Source: CAWAMR01 sp963783095 (lineage in GTDB: Bacteria > Planctomycetota > Planctomycetia > Gemmatales > Gemmataceae). Taken from it: a DNA stretch of 64,000 bases. The stretch covers positions 114,610 through 178,609 of the forward strand of contig CAWAMR010000023.1 of NCBI GenBank assembly GCA_963783095.1. Reading direction: 5' to 3'. The notes beneath the pieces are model-generated. The model was not told where the DNA came from, ran no database searches, and worked only from the letters and a program-made list of their open reading frames with translations. Shown one piece after another: positions 18,486-29,538 of the stretch (the first letter of the stretch is position 1; every line of letters starts with the position of its first letter). Position numbers and translations under genes: made by a program.

Positions 18486-21204
18486 ATGCGTCATTGCTTT
18501 CTCAGTTTAGTAATCGTCGTATTCGTCTTCGTACCAGGGGTGCAATCTGCGGAACCTTCGACAAGGGCCGGTCTCGACTGGTGGTGCCTTCAAAAGCTCG
18601 TGCGCCCGCAAGCTCCGAAGGTGAAAAGCCAGGCCGGCGTTCGCAACCCGATTGATGCTTTTGTACTTGCTTCACTCGAAGCGAAAGGGTTAAAACTTTC
18701 TTCTCCTGCGGATAAGGAAACTCTGATTCGACGGGTTGCCTTCGACCTGACCGGCCTGCCGCCGACTCCCGAGGAGATCGACCACTTTCTCAAGGATACA
18801 TCGGCCGAGGCTTATGCGAAACTGGTCGATCATCTACTTGCTTCGTCTGCTTATGGCGAGCACTGGGCACGACACTGGCTCGACGTTGCGCGTTTTGCCG
18901 AGAGCCAGGGCTTTGAATACGATCGTATCCGCGACAACGCTTGGCGCTATCGGGATTATGTCATCAAGAGCCTCAACGACGATAAGCCCTATGCCCAGTT
19001 CGTCAAGGAGCAGCTTGCGGGCGATGTGGTGGAGCCGGTCACGAGTGAGGGAACGATCGCCACCGGCTTTCTGGTTGCCGGTCCGTTCGATCAGGCCGGG
19101 AGCGGTGCTGCCAGTTCACTGATTCGAGCCAAGGTGCGCGAGGATCAACTCGAGGATATGCTCTCCGCCGTCGGCCAGACATTTTTGGGTCTGACTATCA
19201 ATTGCGCTCGCTGCCACGACCACAAATTCGATCCCGTTCCCATGAAGGATTACTACCGCCTGAAAGCCGTTTTCGATGGTGTTCATCATGGCGAACGATC
19301 GGTAGGTTCTGCCGAGGAACAGCGCCGAATCGATCTGCGCAAGTGAACTTCAGAAGCAAATCGATATTCTCCATCGGGAACAGGTCTTGTTGGAACTCGC
19401 GGGCCGGGCCAAGATTCTTGCGAAGGGCAAGAAAGACGCAGTGGAGGTTCAAGGCGTTCCGCGCCCGCTGGCACGCTGGAATTTCGATAAAGATGCCCGC
19501 GACAGCTTGGGAACCCTGCACGGAAAGCTCAAGGGCGGTGCCAATATCGCCCGGGGCCGGCTAATACTCGATGGCAAACAAGCTTACGTTGAAACGGAGC
19601 CTTTGTCGGTCGAATTGCGCGAGAAAACCCTGGAAGCCTGGGTTGCACTGGGCGATCTCAATCAGCGCGGCGGTGGGGTCGTGAGCGTCGAAACCCGCGA
19701 CGGGGCGGTCTTCGATGCCATCGTCTATGGTGAACGTCAACCAAGGCGCTGGATAGCCGGAAGCAATGGTTTTGTCCGAACCCGCGACCTTGCCGGCGCG
19801 ATGGAAGAAACCGCGAAACCAAACCAACTCGTTCATCTCGCCATCGTCTACCGCGCCGACAACTCGATCGCCGTTTACCGTAACGGCATTCGGTATGGAG
19901 CGACAGGAGTTGGTCCTGAGAACGCAAAATGGGTGAGTTTCCGGGCGAAAGAATCGCATGTACTGTTCGGCATGCGGCATGCCGGGGGCGGTAACGCTTT
20001 TCTCAAAGGCGAAATCGAAGAAGCCCGGCTCTACGACAAAGCGTTGACGGCGGATGAAGTACAAGCCTCGTTCCGGGCCGGGATCGAGGCGATCTCACTT
20101 CCGGAAATCCTGGCCGTCTTGTCCGAGGAGCAACGCCAGCGCCATCAGCAACTCGACAAGGAGATTCACAAACTTCAAATCGCAATGCCCGCTCCCGATC
20201 ACGAAAATGCTGGCCTATGCCGCGAATTCCCGCCAGCCCGGAACAACCTATGTCCTTAAGCGCGGAAATGTCGAGTCCACGGGCGAGGCCGTCGTCGCTG
20301 GACCTCCTACCGCGATCAAGGAAGTCAATAATGATTTCGGATTGTCGGCCGACGCAGCGGAAGGACAGCGTCGGCTCAAGTTCGCCGAGTGGGTCGCCCA
20401 TAAAGATAACCCGCTGGTCTGGCGGGTGATGGTCAACCGCCTTTGGCAACATCATTTCGGGGAGGGGATCGTGGCCGCATGCCGAACGACTTCGGGTTCA
20501 ATGGCGAACGGCCCACGCATCCTGAATTGCTGGACTGGCTCGCCGCTGAATTGCGCGACAATGGCGGAAGTCTCAAGAAACTGCACAGGCTGATTTTGCT
20601 TTCGGCAACCTATCAACAGGCGTCGAAATACGAAGCAAAGTCGGCAGAAATGGATGCAGACAATAAGTTGCTCTGCGCGATGCCTTGCGCCGGCTGCCTG
20701 CCGAATCGGTGCGCGACGCCATGCTGGCGGTGAGCGGCAAGTTGAATCGTCAGGCCGGTGGTCCCGGTTTTCGACCCTTCACGATCGGCGCATTCAATTC
20801 GGCGTTTTACCAGATCTTCGACGCGGATAAACCTGAGTTGAATCGGCGATCGATTTACCGAATTCAGGTCAATTCCGCGAAAGACCCACTGTTGGATGTT
20901 CTGGACTGTCCTGAGCCTCTGGTGAAAACTCCGAGACGAAGTACGACCACAACACCGCTTCAAGCGCTGGCGATGATGAACCATTCGTTCGTTCAGCGAC
21001 AATCTGCGGCGTTTGCGGATCGCGTGATAAAGGAAGCAGGCGCATCTGAAAAATCCCAGATTGCACTGGCCTATCGGCTCGCATTTGGAAGAGTGCCTGT
21101 GCCTCAAGGAGATCGACCGGGCACAGGTGGTGGCGAAAGAACATGGGTTGAAAGCCGTGTGCTGGGCGTTGTTGAATTCGAGCGAGTTCGTTTATATCCG
21201 GTAG
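18486..21204 (+). CDS. PSCyt2 - LamG - PSD1 planctomycete cytochrome protein, five frame breaks
   Basis: The signal peptide is LSLVIVVFVFVPGVQSA. PSCyt2 (DUF1549) follows: NPIDAFVLASLEAKGL, LIRRVAFDLTGLPPTPEEI, HWARHWLDVARFAES, and the haem-binding motif CARCHDHKFDP. A LamG/concanavalin-like domain lies at about 19480-20080 (ARWNFDKDARDSLG to EIEEARLYDKALTADEV). PSD1 (DUF1553) comes last: KFAEWVAHKDNPL, VNRLWQHHFGEGIV, NDFGFNGERPTHPELLDWLA, RDAMLAVSG, TTTTPLQALAMMN. The frame changes near 19343, 20205, 20475, 20680 and 21100; the true C-terminus is ...LLNSSEFVYIR at 21204, the usual family ending. These proteins are exported and normally paired with a DUF1501 gene, which is absent here. A LamG insert between the two halves is a known variant. 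Confidence 0.85.
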
Positions 21205-21241
21205 TCGGGGAATTCGTGGGGCAGGATGGCCAATTCGTAGC

Positions 21242-21294
21242 GTAGTCCTCACGCTCCGCGTGAGGAAATTCTTCACGCGGAGCGTGAAGAGTAC
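21242..21294. repeat. REP-like hairpin pair, family C
   Basis: GTAG then CCTCACGCTCCGCGTGAGG at 21242-21266, followed by CTTCACGCGGAGCGTGAAG ending in GTAC at 21294. The two hairpins are related stems. Located just after the cytochrome gene. Confidence 0.7.
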
Positions 21295-21347
21295 ATTGCT
21301 CCTTGCCAAGAACATACGGCACGCGGCACGAAATGAGGTGTTTTGCT

Positions 21348-21409
21348 GGGAGGGCGAGGCTCCTGCCGAGCCTTGTGCGCTCCTGGCTCGGCGGGAGCCT
21401 TGCCCTCCC
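21348..21409. repeat. Inverted repeat, family D, 25-bp arms
   Basis: Arms at 21348-21372 and 21385-21409 (GGGAGGGCGAGGCTCC...) are near-perfect inverted copies around a 12-base loop. With family C it fills the 330-bp gap 21205-21534; no gene seen there. Confidence 0.75.
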
Positions 21410-21534
21410 GATGCAGGCGGCAATCTTGACCGCGTGCAGCATAGCTGCCGTACCCACGATCTCTATTTCGCCTTGTGCAGACTGCGCCGTTTGTTATAAC
21501 CCCCCTCGCGCCCATAGATATTGGGGAGTGAATC

Positions 21535-22171
21535 ATGACTTTGGAATGGCTAATGCTTGTGCGAGGCTTTACCGGCGCGTTGACAATCGTGTTCTTTGTC
21601 AGGGGATTGGGCCACCGACTTGGAATCATTCCTTCTTTGACACCCCATTTCTCTCCCAAGGGAGGCTGCACCGACGCCATCATAAAGGAGCTCAGGCTGG
21701 CTCGCCGGGAAATCCTGGTTCAAGCCTATTCGTTCTCGTGCCCGGTTATTGCCACAGCTGCTGACCGAAGCGCGGGCCAGAGGAGTTACCGTTCAGCTTC
21801 TTCTCGACAAGGCCAATGAAAAAGAGACCTATTCGGAACTCGGCTCACTGGAAGAAAAGGGGTTGGAAGTGAAGATCGATGCCCACCATGCGATCGCCCA
21901 TAACAAGATCATCATCATCGATCGTCGAACCCTTATTACCGGGAGTTTCAATTTCACCCGGCAGGCGGAACTGGAGAACGCGGAAAATCTCCTGATCGTT
22001 AAAGGCCATTACGATTTGGTCGAAACCTATGTCCGGAATTTCCAGGCGCACCGCGAACACTCACAGGCTCCCGGCACCGCGACAACCGTCCAGCCGGCGC
22101 GTGCGCATAGCAGTGACACCACGCACCTCGCCCACCCCGTACACCACGATACCAAGCGACAGGCCGCGTGA
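21535..22171 (+). CDS. Single-HKD phospholipase D-type nuclease, one frame break
   Basis: The HKD motif is H-N-K-I-I-I-I-D in AIAHNKIIIIDRRTLITGSFNFT, the form seen in Nuc-type endonucleases that act as dimers. The N-terminus has a hydrophobic stretch (GALTIVFFVRG) that could be a membrane anchor. The first part (to ILVQAYSF) and the second part (LLTEARARGVTVQLLLD) are in different frames, changing near 21745. GGGGAG precedes the ATG. The stop TGA overlaps the GTG start of the permease gene by two bases, so the two are probably translated together. The C-terminal ~45 residues are rich in His, Thr and Ala and lack family similarity. Confidence 0.75.
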
Positions 22172-23551
22172 TCTCCGTGAAGTCCATCACCGCCAGACTC
22201 GAACGGTTCTTTGCACTGAAAGCGCATGGCACAACGCTGCGAACCGAGGTGTTGGGCGGCGCGACGACCTTTGCCACGATGGCGTATATCATCGTGGTCA
22301 ACCCCGCGATTCTCCAGTTCGCCGGCTTGCCGCCCGGGCCAAGCACGGTGGCGACCATTCTCGTAGCCGTGATCGGCTCGTTGTTGATGGGCTTGTATGC
22401 CAATCGCCCTCTCGCCGTTGCGCCTTACATGGGTGAGAACGCCTTTATCGCTTTCGGTCTGACGGCTCTGGCGATCGGCTGGGAACTTCGGCTGGGAGCA
22501 GTGTTCGTCAGTGGCGTGATCTTTTTGCTCATTACCCTGTTGCGTATTCGATCCTGGCTGGCGGATGCCATCTCACCGAGCATGAAACACAGCTTTGCCG
22601 TGGGCATCGGACTGTTTCTGGCATTCATCGGCTTTTATGAGACCGGGATCGTAACCAGTTCAGTGGATGGAATGCGTACACCAGCGACGGAATTCTTGTC
22701 TCGTCCTGCTGTGCCGGTAAAGTTGGGCGCATTCCGGGAAATCAAGGTTCAGTTAGCGGTGTTCGGGTTGATCGTCACCGCAGCGCTGATGTGTCAGCGC
22801 ATCCGTGGGGCGATCTTGCTGGGTATGGCCGTCACCGCGCTTGCAGGCTACCTGCTGGGCGTTGGCAAAGCACCGAGCGGGATCGTGGCATTACCATTCT
22901 CGGGTGACTACAGTCTGAAGCCGATCGCCTTGCACCTCGACATCGCGGGCGTTTTTCGGCTCGGTTTCCTACCCATTTTGTTGACATTGTTCCTGATGAG
23001 TTTTCTGGACACGCTGGGAACGCTGGTCGGAGTGGCGCAGCTGGCGGGATGTTGGATAAAGACGGCAATTTCCCGCAGATGGACCGGCCGATGCTGGTCG
23101 ATGCGGTCACTTGTGTATGCAGTTCCCTGATTGGATCTTCGACCAGCGGAGCATTTATCGAATCGGCAACGGGAGTCCGGGAAGGACGCGGACCGGGTTG
23201 GCAGCAGTGACAGTAGCGCTTCTTTTCGCGATCGCGCTCTTCTTCATCCCCTTATTCCAGCCGTTGCAGGGATTGAGTTATGTCTATGGACCGGCGTTGA
23301 TCGCTGTGGGCGTATTGATGATGCCGGCCGTCAAGAAGATCGACTTCGATGACCTGACCGAGGCCGTTCCGGCGTTTGTGACACTGGGGCTAATCGTCTT
23401 CACTTACAACATCGGCAATGGTTTGACGGCCGGGTTGATTCTCTACCCCATATTGAAATTGGCTACCAGGCGGGGGCGAGAAGTTCATATCGGCTCGGTC
23501 GTGCTGGCATTGCTATGTTTGATGTACTACGCATTCGGCATTCCGCACTAA
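22168..23551 (+). CDS. AzgA-type purine (adenine/guanine/hypoxanthine) permease, two frame breaks
   Basis: The start GTG overlaps the previous stop (GTGA). The N-terminus LRTEVLGGATTFATMAYIIVVNPAIL, the motif PYMGENAFIAF and FLMSFLDTLGTLVGVA are characteristic of the AzgA branch of nucleobase transporters (about 12-14 membrane segments). The expected next block, GMLDKDGNFPQMDRPMLVDAV followed by SSTSGAFIESATGV, is present in a third frame, with changes near 23046 and 23188, after which ...YNIGNGLTAGLILYPILKL completes the protein. It imports purine bases by proton symport in characterised relatives. Confidence 0.85.
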
Positions 23552-23557
23552 TCGATA

Positions 23558-23582
23558 GTTCCAAGTTCCAAGTTCCAAGTTA
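23558..23582. repeat. AGTTCCA tandem repeat, three units
   Basis: AGTTCCAAGTTCCAAGTTCC at the end of the permease gene; an inverted version, AACTTGGAACTTGGAACT, is at 25569-25588 on the other side of the insertion sequence, so before insertion the two were about 240 bp apart. Confidence 0.6.
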
Positions 23583-23625
23583 GAAACGCTCGAAAAATAA
23601 CTTCCCCGAATGACAAATGTGCGGG

Positions 23626-23720
23626 GTAGCCGCGTTCGCGCAGAACGCGGGGGCTTGAAGAGTCAACATTCAGGTGATTGCCCGCGGGAGGTTGCCCGCG
23701 TTCTGCGCGAACGCGGCTAC
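23626..23720. repeat. REP-like inverted hairpin pair, family A, 95 bp
   Basis: Same 95-bp element as 1449-1543 but inverted: it begins GTAGCCGCGTTCGCGCAGAA and ends CTAC. The centre (ACATTCAGGTGATTGCCCGC) is also conserved, so the unit is copied whole. Confidence 0.8.
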
Positions 23721-23800
23721 GGCAAGTTCGTCCGATTCGAAATCTGGGGAATGGTAAGTCGAGACCACCCCAGAATCGGGAGGTTGTTTTTCGAGCCTTC

Positions 23801-23808
23801 CTTAAGAA
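23801..23808. repeat. Left copy of 8-bp target site duplication
   Basis: CTTAAGAA directly before the left end of the insertion sequence; the same 8 bp directly follow the right end at 25551-25558. Confidence 0.85.
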
Positions 23809-25550
23809 GGGTGGAATCTCTCTGGTGCGCCTGATTATGCCGCCCGTTTTGCGATCTTTTGGCCTGCACCTGCTTTACCCCCCATTATACGAGGTTGTTC
23901 TGTCCTTATCTGCGGCTGCTTACGAGCCTTCAGCACTCGCGCGTACGCCGCTTCCCAAACACCGCTGAGTTGCAGAACTCGGAACACCAAAATCGTTTGC
24001 GCCCTGCTTTTTTCCAGCGCATGCCACTGAGCTTCAGACGCTGCGTGTAAACCGTCTTGCACGCCGCTTCTGTCACCCCGCTGCCCCGAGGCATTCCCAA
24101 ACGTTTGTACTCGTCATAGCACATGTACTTCATCCGCTTGCGCAAGTATCGGTAGGCCTTCTGGAACGCCTCTCGTTTCTTCGCCGAAAGACCGACCTGA
24201 TCCCGCAACGCCGCCGCCGAGTGTAGCACTCGATTCACGCCACGCGGTTTGCGAAGCATCCATCTCAGCATCTTCCACGCCCAACTCTTGCCGCGTTTGT
24301 TACTACCGAAGAGCAACTCCGCCATCTGCCAGACGCGTTGACTGGCGTGGTAGTAATCGACGACGCGCAGCCACTGAAGCGCTGCGCCCGTTCGGGGATG
24401 GACCATCTGGGCCAGCACTTTTTGGTAGTAACCGGCTTCGCCGTGGCCGGCATCGGTGACATAGCACAGTCGGGGTAACGACTGATCCCAACGACGCAAG
24501 ATGTCTTGGAGCAAGCGCGTCAACGCCGCACTCATCGTCTCTTGACCCAACTCGGGTACGTAAGCCAGGTAGACCGTGCCCAAGCGTTTGCCACGCCGGT
24601 CCAAGACACTGACCGTGCCGGTGGTGGCCACTTCAAAGGAGCAACATTTTTTATAACGCAATCCCAGGGTGACCCCATCGCGTCCGACACACAACACCGG
24701 TTTATGTCGGCCTCGTGATGGTTCCGCCTGTCGGAGCCACTGAAGGACTTGCTCGACTTGAGCATCGTGTTGCTGGGGTGCCAACTCGGCCGCCATGGCG
24801 TTGCTGAAGAGTCGCAACTTCTTGACTCCCCAACCCACCGCGCACTCCTGCCGCAATCGCTTCAAAACCCGTTTCTGGGTCGCCCCGGCTTCGCCGAGCA
24901 ACTCGGAAACGCGCTCGCTTAATGCCGGGCTGGCTCCCTGAACGAGCCCCAAGGCTAATGCCAACGGAAAGATCGAGGGCTCTCCGCCCTTGACCTTATC
25001 GCGGTAGCCGACACGCCAAAGCTGGATTTGCCCGAAGAGGGTCCAGGCGTTCTGCGACGTCTTGCGGTTGAGCCGAGTGTAGGAATCACCCTCAAACTGT
25101 GCATGCTTGGGTAGTTCATCCACGGCAGCAGGCTCTCGATGATTGTAAACGCACTGAACCAACTGTCGGCCGGCTTCACGAAGATGCTTCTGAAGTTCTC
25201 GCTCAAACGTCTGAGTGCCCGATGGCGTGACGGGCTGCGTGAGGAACTCTGCGAGGAACTTCCGTAGGTCTTGAGCGATCAGATCCAGGACATCATCGAG
25301 ATCGGGTGTGCGGTCTTTCTCCTCATCGAGATCATCCGGCAACTTGGGCAACTTGGGAGTTGCAGTTGCCAAACTCAGAAGCAGATAGATAGAGTAGTTC
25401 ATGCGGCGTTCCTTCGCACGTGTTGTTCTGGTAAACACTACGAGACGAGGAACGCCGCATTTTTTCAAGATCAAAAGGAACTCAAGGGGTTATTCAGCGC
25501 TGGATGCTCGAAAAACCCGAGACTTTTAGCGCACCAGAGAGATTCCACCC
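23809..25550. mobile_element. Complete insertion sequence, ISKra4-type, 1,742 bp
   Basis: The ends are perfect 22-bp inverted repeats (23809-23830 and 25529-25550), beginning GGGTGGAATCTC and ending CTGGTGCGC. It holds a single transposase gene on the minus strand and is flanked by CTTAAGAA on both sides. It sits in an intergenic space between the purine permease and MlaE genes. Perfect ends, intact transposase and intact target duplication point to a recent, possibly active insertion. ISKra4 assignment rests on transposase motifs. Confidence 0.9.
23930..25402 (-). CDS. ISKra4-family transposase
   Basis: The 490-residue protein ends with the family motif GMPRGSGVTEAACKTVYTQR...SGMRW and includes VLCVGRDGVTL, YVTDAGHGEAGYYQ and VVDYYHASQRVW, which hold acidic residues expected for the DDE-type catalytic triad. 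The ATG at 25402 has AAGGA seven bases before it; a longer in-frame start at 25474 is possible but starts near the terminal repeat. The ORF is uninterrupted. It should cut and join the 22-bp ends of the element. Confidence 0.9.
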   Translation of the reverse strand: MNYSIYLLLSLATATPKLPKLPDDLDEEKDRTPDLDDVLDLIAQDLRKFLAEFLTQPVTPSGTQTFERELQKHLREAGRQLVQCVYNHREPAAVDELPKHAQFEGDSYTRLNRKTSQNAWTLFGQIQLWRVGYRDKVKGGEPSIFPLALALGLVQGASPALSERVSELLGEAGATQKRVLKRLRQECAVGWGVKKLRLFSNAMAAELAPQQHDAQVEQVLQWLRQAEPSRGRHKPVLCVGRDGVTLGLRYKKCCSFEVATTGTVSVLDRRGKRLGTVYLAYVPELGQETMSAALTRLLQDILRRWDQSLPRLCYVTDAGHGEAGYYQKVLAQMVHPRTGAALQWLRVVDYYHASQRVWQMAELLFGSNKRGKSWAWKMLRWMLRKPRGVNRVLHSAAALRDQVGLSAKKREAFQKAYRYLRKRMKYMCYDEYKRLGMPRGSGVTEAACKTVYTQRLKLSGMRWKKAGRKRFWCSEFCNSAVFGKRRTREC

Positions 25551-25558
25551 CTTAAGAA
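25551..25558. repeat. Right copy of 8-bp target site duplication
   Basis: CTTAAGAA directly after the right inverted repeat, identical to 23801-23808. Confidence 0.85.
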
Positions 25559-25588
25559 CTTGACTTTTCAACTTGGAACTTGGAACTG

Positions 25589-26372
25589 TTAAAGAGTAGC
25601 CTGGATAATCCCCACCAGGAACACATCCGAAGCCAGCACCAGCAAACAGGCCGTGACAACTCCCTGTGTTGCTGCTCGCCCGACGCCTTCCGTACCGCCG
25701 TGCGCACGCACTCCGGCGAAGCAGCCTGCCACGCCGATCAGATAGCCAAAAACGATCGTCTTCAGACCGGCGGGGATGACTTCGTTGGGGTAAAGTTCGC
25801 GCAAGCACGCCGATTGATACTTGAGCCAGTTGGTTGAACCGACGATATTTTCCGCGGCGAATCCGCTCAAGAGCGCAATGGCCGAAATGACAATGTGCAA
25901 CAGCGGCAGAGCGATCATGCAAGCAAGAACGCGCGGGCCGATCAGAACTGCGCATCGATGAAATGCCGAGCATTTCCAGGGCATCGATTTGCTCGCCGAG
26001 TTTCATTGCACCCAACTCAGCGCCCAGGGCAGCGCCGGTTCTTGCGGCAACGATTAAACCGGCACCAATGGGGGCCAATTCGAGAAGCACCCCGGCCGCC
26101 AAAACGGTGGGAAGATAGTCAACTGTGCCCGTGCGGGCCAGGATCGAATGCGTGTGCATCCAGACCACGGCACCCAGCGTGATTCCCGCCACGACCCCAA
26201 GCGGAAGTGCCCCGATCACGACCGAGTATACTTGTTTGGCCAGGGACAGAGGGGCCGACCAGGCGATGAGCGAAGCATGCAAAGCTCGAAACGCAAATTG
26301 CGTGAATTCTCCCACCAGGGCAAAGAGATGCAGCACACCGTTCATCCGTCGTGATTCCCCGCGTAGAGTCAT
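25589..26372 (-). CDS. MlaE-family ABC transporter permease, one frame break
   Basis: Five to six hydrophobic segments and the family signature LAPIGAGLIVAARTGAALGAELGAMKLGEQIDALEMLGI (shown in part: ARTGAALGAELGAMK) identify the permease of a phospholipid-trafficking ABC system (Mla/TGD). The second half, GPRVLACMIALPLL to LKTIVFGYLIGVAGCFAGV, is in another frame; the change is near 25955. No ATPase (MlaF) or MCE substrate-binding gene lies beside it in this window. A shorter ATG at 26345 is possible; neither start has a strong ribosome site. The product would sit in the cytoplasmic membrane. Confidence 0.82.
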
Positions 26373-26630
26373 GGCGTCTGTCTTGCTTCATTGAGAATGC
26401 CGAAGGGAACGAGTGCGCTTCGATAACGTGATTATGACGGAACTCGTCGTGGTGTCAAAGAATATCTTCTTCAGATTCGCGAAGGGAAGTAGGGACTATC
26501 GGGGTTGTTCCAGGCGGATAGTTGGAAATTTGGTGAAAATGCGAAAAATGAGTAGATTCCACCGATTGAATCAGGTAAACAAATAATGAAATAGCGAACC
26601 AGCCTGTTTTCGTTTCACGACTTGATCTAA

Positions 26631-26894
26631 AACCTCAAGGACAGCGGGCTATTCACTGCTGATAAGATCGAATCTCATTTGAAATTGACAGTTGGCGAGG
26701 ACGGTTACGCAGCCCTCCAATATCTCCAAGAGTCGGGCATTTTAACGGCATTTCAATGCGATGCCATTCTGCACCGGCGTTTCGATGAATTACGCATCGG
26801 AAATTATGATGTTCTCGGCAAGCACTCCGATTCGAGGAATCTCTTCAGGAAGGAGCTGACTTTTATCGTTCGGGATGCCCAAACCAGGCATTAA
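26631..26894 (+). pseudogene. Remnant of the N-terminal region of a serine/threonine kinase
   Basis: The frame reads NLKDSGLFTADKIESHL...LQESGILTAFQCDAIL...LRIGNYDVLG and then diverges and stops at 26894. This matches the pre-kinase region of the gene at 36412-38430 (LLTAYQADAI, DLRIGNYDVLD) up to the point where the glycine loop should begin; nothing of the kinase domain follows. An in-frame stop (TAA at 26628) precedes it. It therefore looks like a decayed or truncated kinase upstream of cheA. The rest of 26373-26921 shows nothing else that I can support. Confidence 0.6.
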
Positions 26895-26921
26895 GGCCCT
26901 GGGAGACCATCGAAAGGTTGT

Positions 26922-29460
26922 TATGAACGAGGTGATTCGCGAATTTCTCTTGGAGACTCACGAGAATCTCGCAATTGGACCAGGATTTCCTCACCCTAGA
27001 AAAGGATCCTACTGAACGGGAGACGCTGGCTCGCGTCTTTCGGACAATTCACACAGTCAAAGGGACGGCCGGTTTTTTAGGCTTGGACAAATTGCAAGGA
27101 GTCGCCCACGCCGGCGAGAACCTTCTGAGTCGTTTGCGCGATGGAGCGTTCGTCTTTAACGCTCAGATCGCCAGTGTCTTGTTGGCGACCGTCGATGCAA
27201 TCCGACAGATGCTCAGCGCGGTTGAGAAAACCGAGCGGGATGGGGATGGCGATTATTCCGGGTTGATCCACAATCTGGAACAACTCACTGAAAACAAGCC
27301 GTTGGCGTCCGAACCGGTGGTTCCCCTTACCACACCTGCGGTCGCTGGTCTGCGAATCACAGATTCTCTGGAGCCAGCGCCTCTTCCACCGGTTCCAACT
27401 CTTGTTTCGCCCGTGGCGACTCCCGTTGCGCCGGTAACGAGTCCCACTCCACCCGTCTTTCCTCCGGTTTCTTCTGTGCCAATTCCTGTTGCCCCCACAA
27501 TCGCCGATGAAGGCGAACCGACGACAAAACCAGTGCCACCTCCGATAACCCCTCTGGGCACGAGTACCAAGAACCCTCCCAATCAGTTTACATTCCCCAC
27601 CGTTGGCAATTCTCAAAGCCTGGTTTCCTCCAAGCTGCCTGAACCGCCAACTTCGGAACCCAGCGAGCCGCGTGCCTCAACTGTCTCGGATAGCGCGATC
27701 CGGGTTGATGTGGGACTCTTAGACAAGCTGATGACCTTGGTGGGTGAACTGGTACTTGCCCGGAATCAGATTATGCAGTTCAGCACCTCGCAAGAAGATG
27801 CTCCGTTTCTGGGAACGGTTCAACGGCTTAACCTGCTCACGACGGAACTGCAAACCAGCGTCATGAAGACACGGATGCAGCCGATCGGCAACATTTGGAC
27901 CAAGTTTCCGCGCGTGGTTCGCGATCTGGCCCTTGCCTGCGGCAAACAAGTGCGAATCGAAATGGAGGGCCAGGAAACGGAACTGGACAAGACGATCGTC
28001 GAGGCCATTCGAGACCCGTTAACCCATATGGTTCGCAATGCCGTCGATCACGGCATCGAAGCTCCGAATGAACGGATCGCCGCAGGCAAAACCGCAGAGG
28101 GCCGGCTGCATCTGCATGCCTTTCACGAAGGCGGCAAGGTCATCATCGAGATCACCGACGACGGCGGCGGCATTGACCCCCATCGCGTTCGCGACAAGGC
28201 GGTCCAGTCCAAGCTGATCACCACCGAGCAGGCCGATCGTCTGCAATCGATCGTGAGCTGGTCAACCTGGTCTTTCTGCCGGGCTTCTCGACGGCCGACA
28301 AGATCACCCAGTTCTCCGGCCGCGGCGTCGGCATGGACGTGGTGCGGACCAACGTCGAGAAGATCGGCGGCACGGTCGAACATCGACAGCCGACCGGTGC
28401 GCGGCACGACCGTTCGGATGAAGATCCCGCTGACCCTGGCGATCATCCCGGCCTTGACGATCACCAGCGGCGGCGATCGTTATGCGATTCCGCAGGTCAG
28501 CCTCCTGGAACTGGTCCGCCTCGAAGGCGAGCAGGCCCAGCGCGGCATCGAATTGATTCATGGTGCTCCGGTCTATCGACTCCGCGGCCACCTCCTCCCC
28601 CTGGTTTATCTGCCGCAAGCAATTGCGAACGTCGAACCGCGTGCCGAAGGCGATCGAGATCAACATCGTGGTGTTGCAGGCCGACGACCGGCAATTCGGT
28701 CTGGTCGTGGACGCCATTCACGACACCGAGGAAATCGTCGTCAAGCCGCTTGCAAAAACAAGTCAAGGGCATCAGCGCCTTCGCCGGAGCGACCATCATG
28801 GGCGATGGAAAAGTTGCATTGATCCTGGATGTATTGGGTCTGGCTCAGCGAGCCAACGTGGTGTCCGGCGTTCGCGAGCGCGCTTTGAACGAGAAAGCGA
28901 GTGCCGGCACGGAAACCAGTGCGGATCGCGAAACCGTCCTCCTCTTTGCTACCGCGAATGGCGGACGCATGGCCATACCGCTCTCAATGGTCGCCCGTCT
29001 GGAAGAATTCCCGCGCTCGGCCCTCGAAAAGGTCGGGACGCAACACATGGTGCAGTACCGGGACGAAATCCTCCCGTTGATCGATGTCTCGCGCGCTTTG
29101 CGTCTGCATCGGGATCAAACGGGCCGAGTGAAGCGGCGGACAAAAAAGCAAACCGCAGACGATTCTCAATCGGTAAATCCGGAAACCCGCCAGACCGTTC
29201 AGGTCGTGGTCTATGCCGGAAAAGGCCAGCGCGTCGGATTGGTTGTTGCAACGATCCTCGACATCGTTGAGGAAACGCTCGTTTCACGTTCTCGGGCCAA
29301 TCGGCCGGGTGTGCTTTTCACAGCAGTAGTTCAGGGTCGGGTTACGGAGTTTCTCGACCTCGACTGGATCGTTCGCTCCGCGGATGCGCAGTTTTATTCC
29401 GGCGTGGGCGATCAGGGGACCGCGCTCAAGGATAAACAGGCCCTCGCTCTTGGTTCCTGA
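26922..29460 (+). CDS. cheA: Chemotaxis histidine kinase CheA, two CheW-like domains, five frame breaks
   Basis: The HPt domain begins MNEVIREFLLETHENL and carries the phosphorylated His in RTIHTVKGTAGFLG. A ~130-residue Pro/Thr/Val-rich linker follows, then the dimerisation helices (IRVDVGLLDKLMTLVGELVLARNQI), HATPase (MVRNAVDHGIEAP, DDGGGIDP, GRGVGMDVVRTNVEKIGG) and a CheW-like domain (ALTITSGGDRYAIP, GRxxPLVYLPQ region). A second CheW-like domain comes at the C-terminus (ETVLLFATANGGRMAIP...VLFTAVVQGRVTEFLDLD). The frame changes near 26973, 28250, 28400, 28625 and 28755, and all conserved blocks survive. It would phosphorylate CheY and CheB (next genes) in response to receptors bound through CheW. 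AAAGG precedes the ATG. Confidence 0.9.
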
Positions 29461-29538
29461 TTCAAGGTTGGCCGTACCGGGTCGAGGGAATGAAGAAAGT
29501 GAATCCATTTGCGCAGCAGATGCTTGGGGGTTGTTCCG

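Noticed and set aside
26922..29460. Programmed frameshifting in cheA
   Set aside because: Five shifts of different sizes without slippery sites; indel error or decay explains them better.
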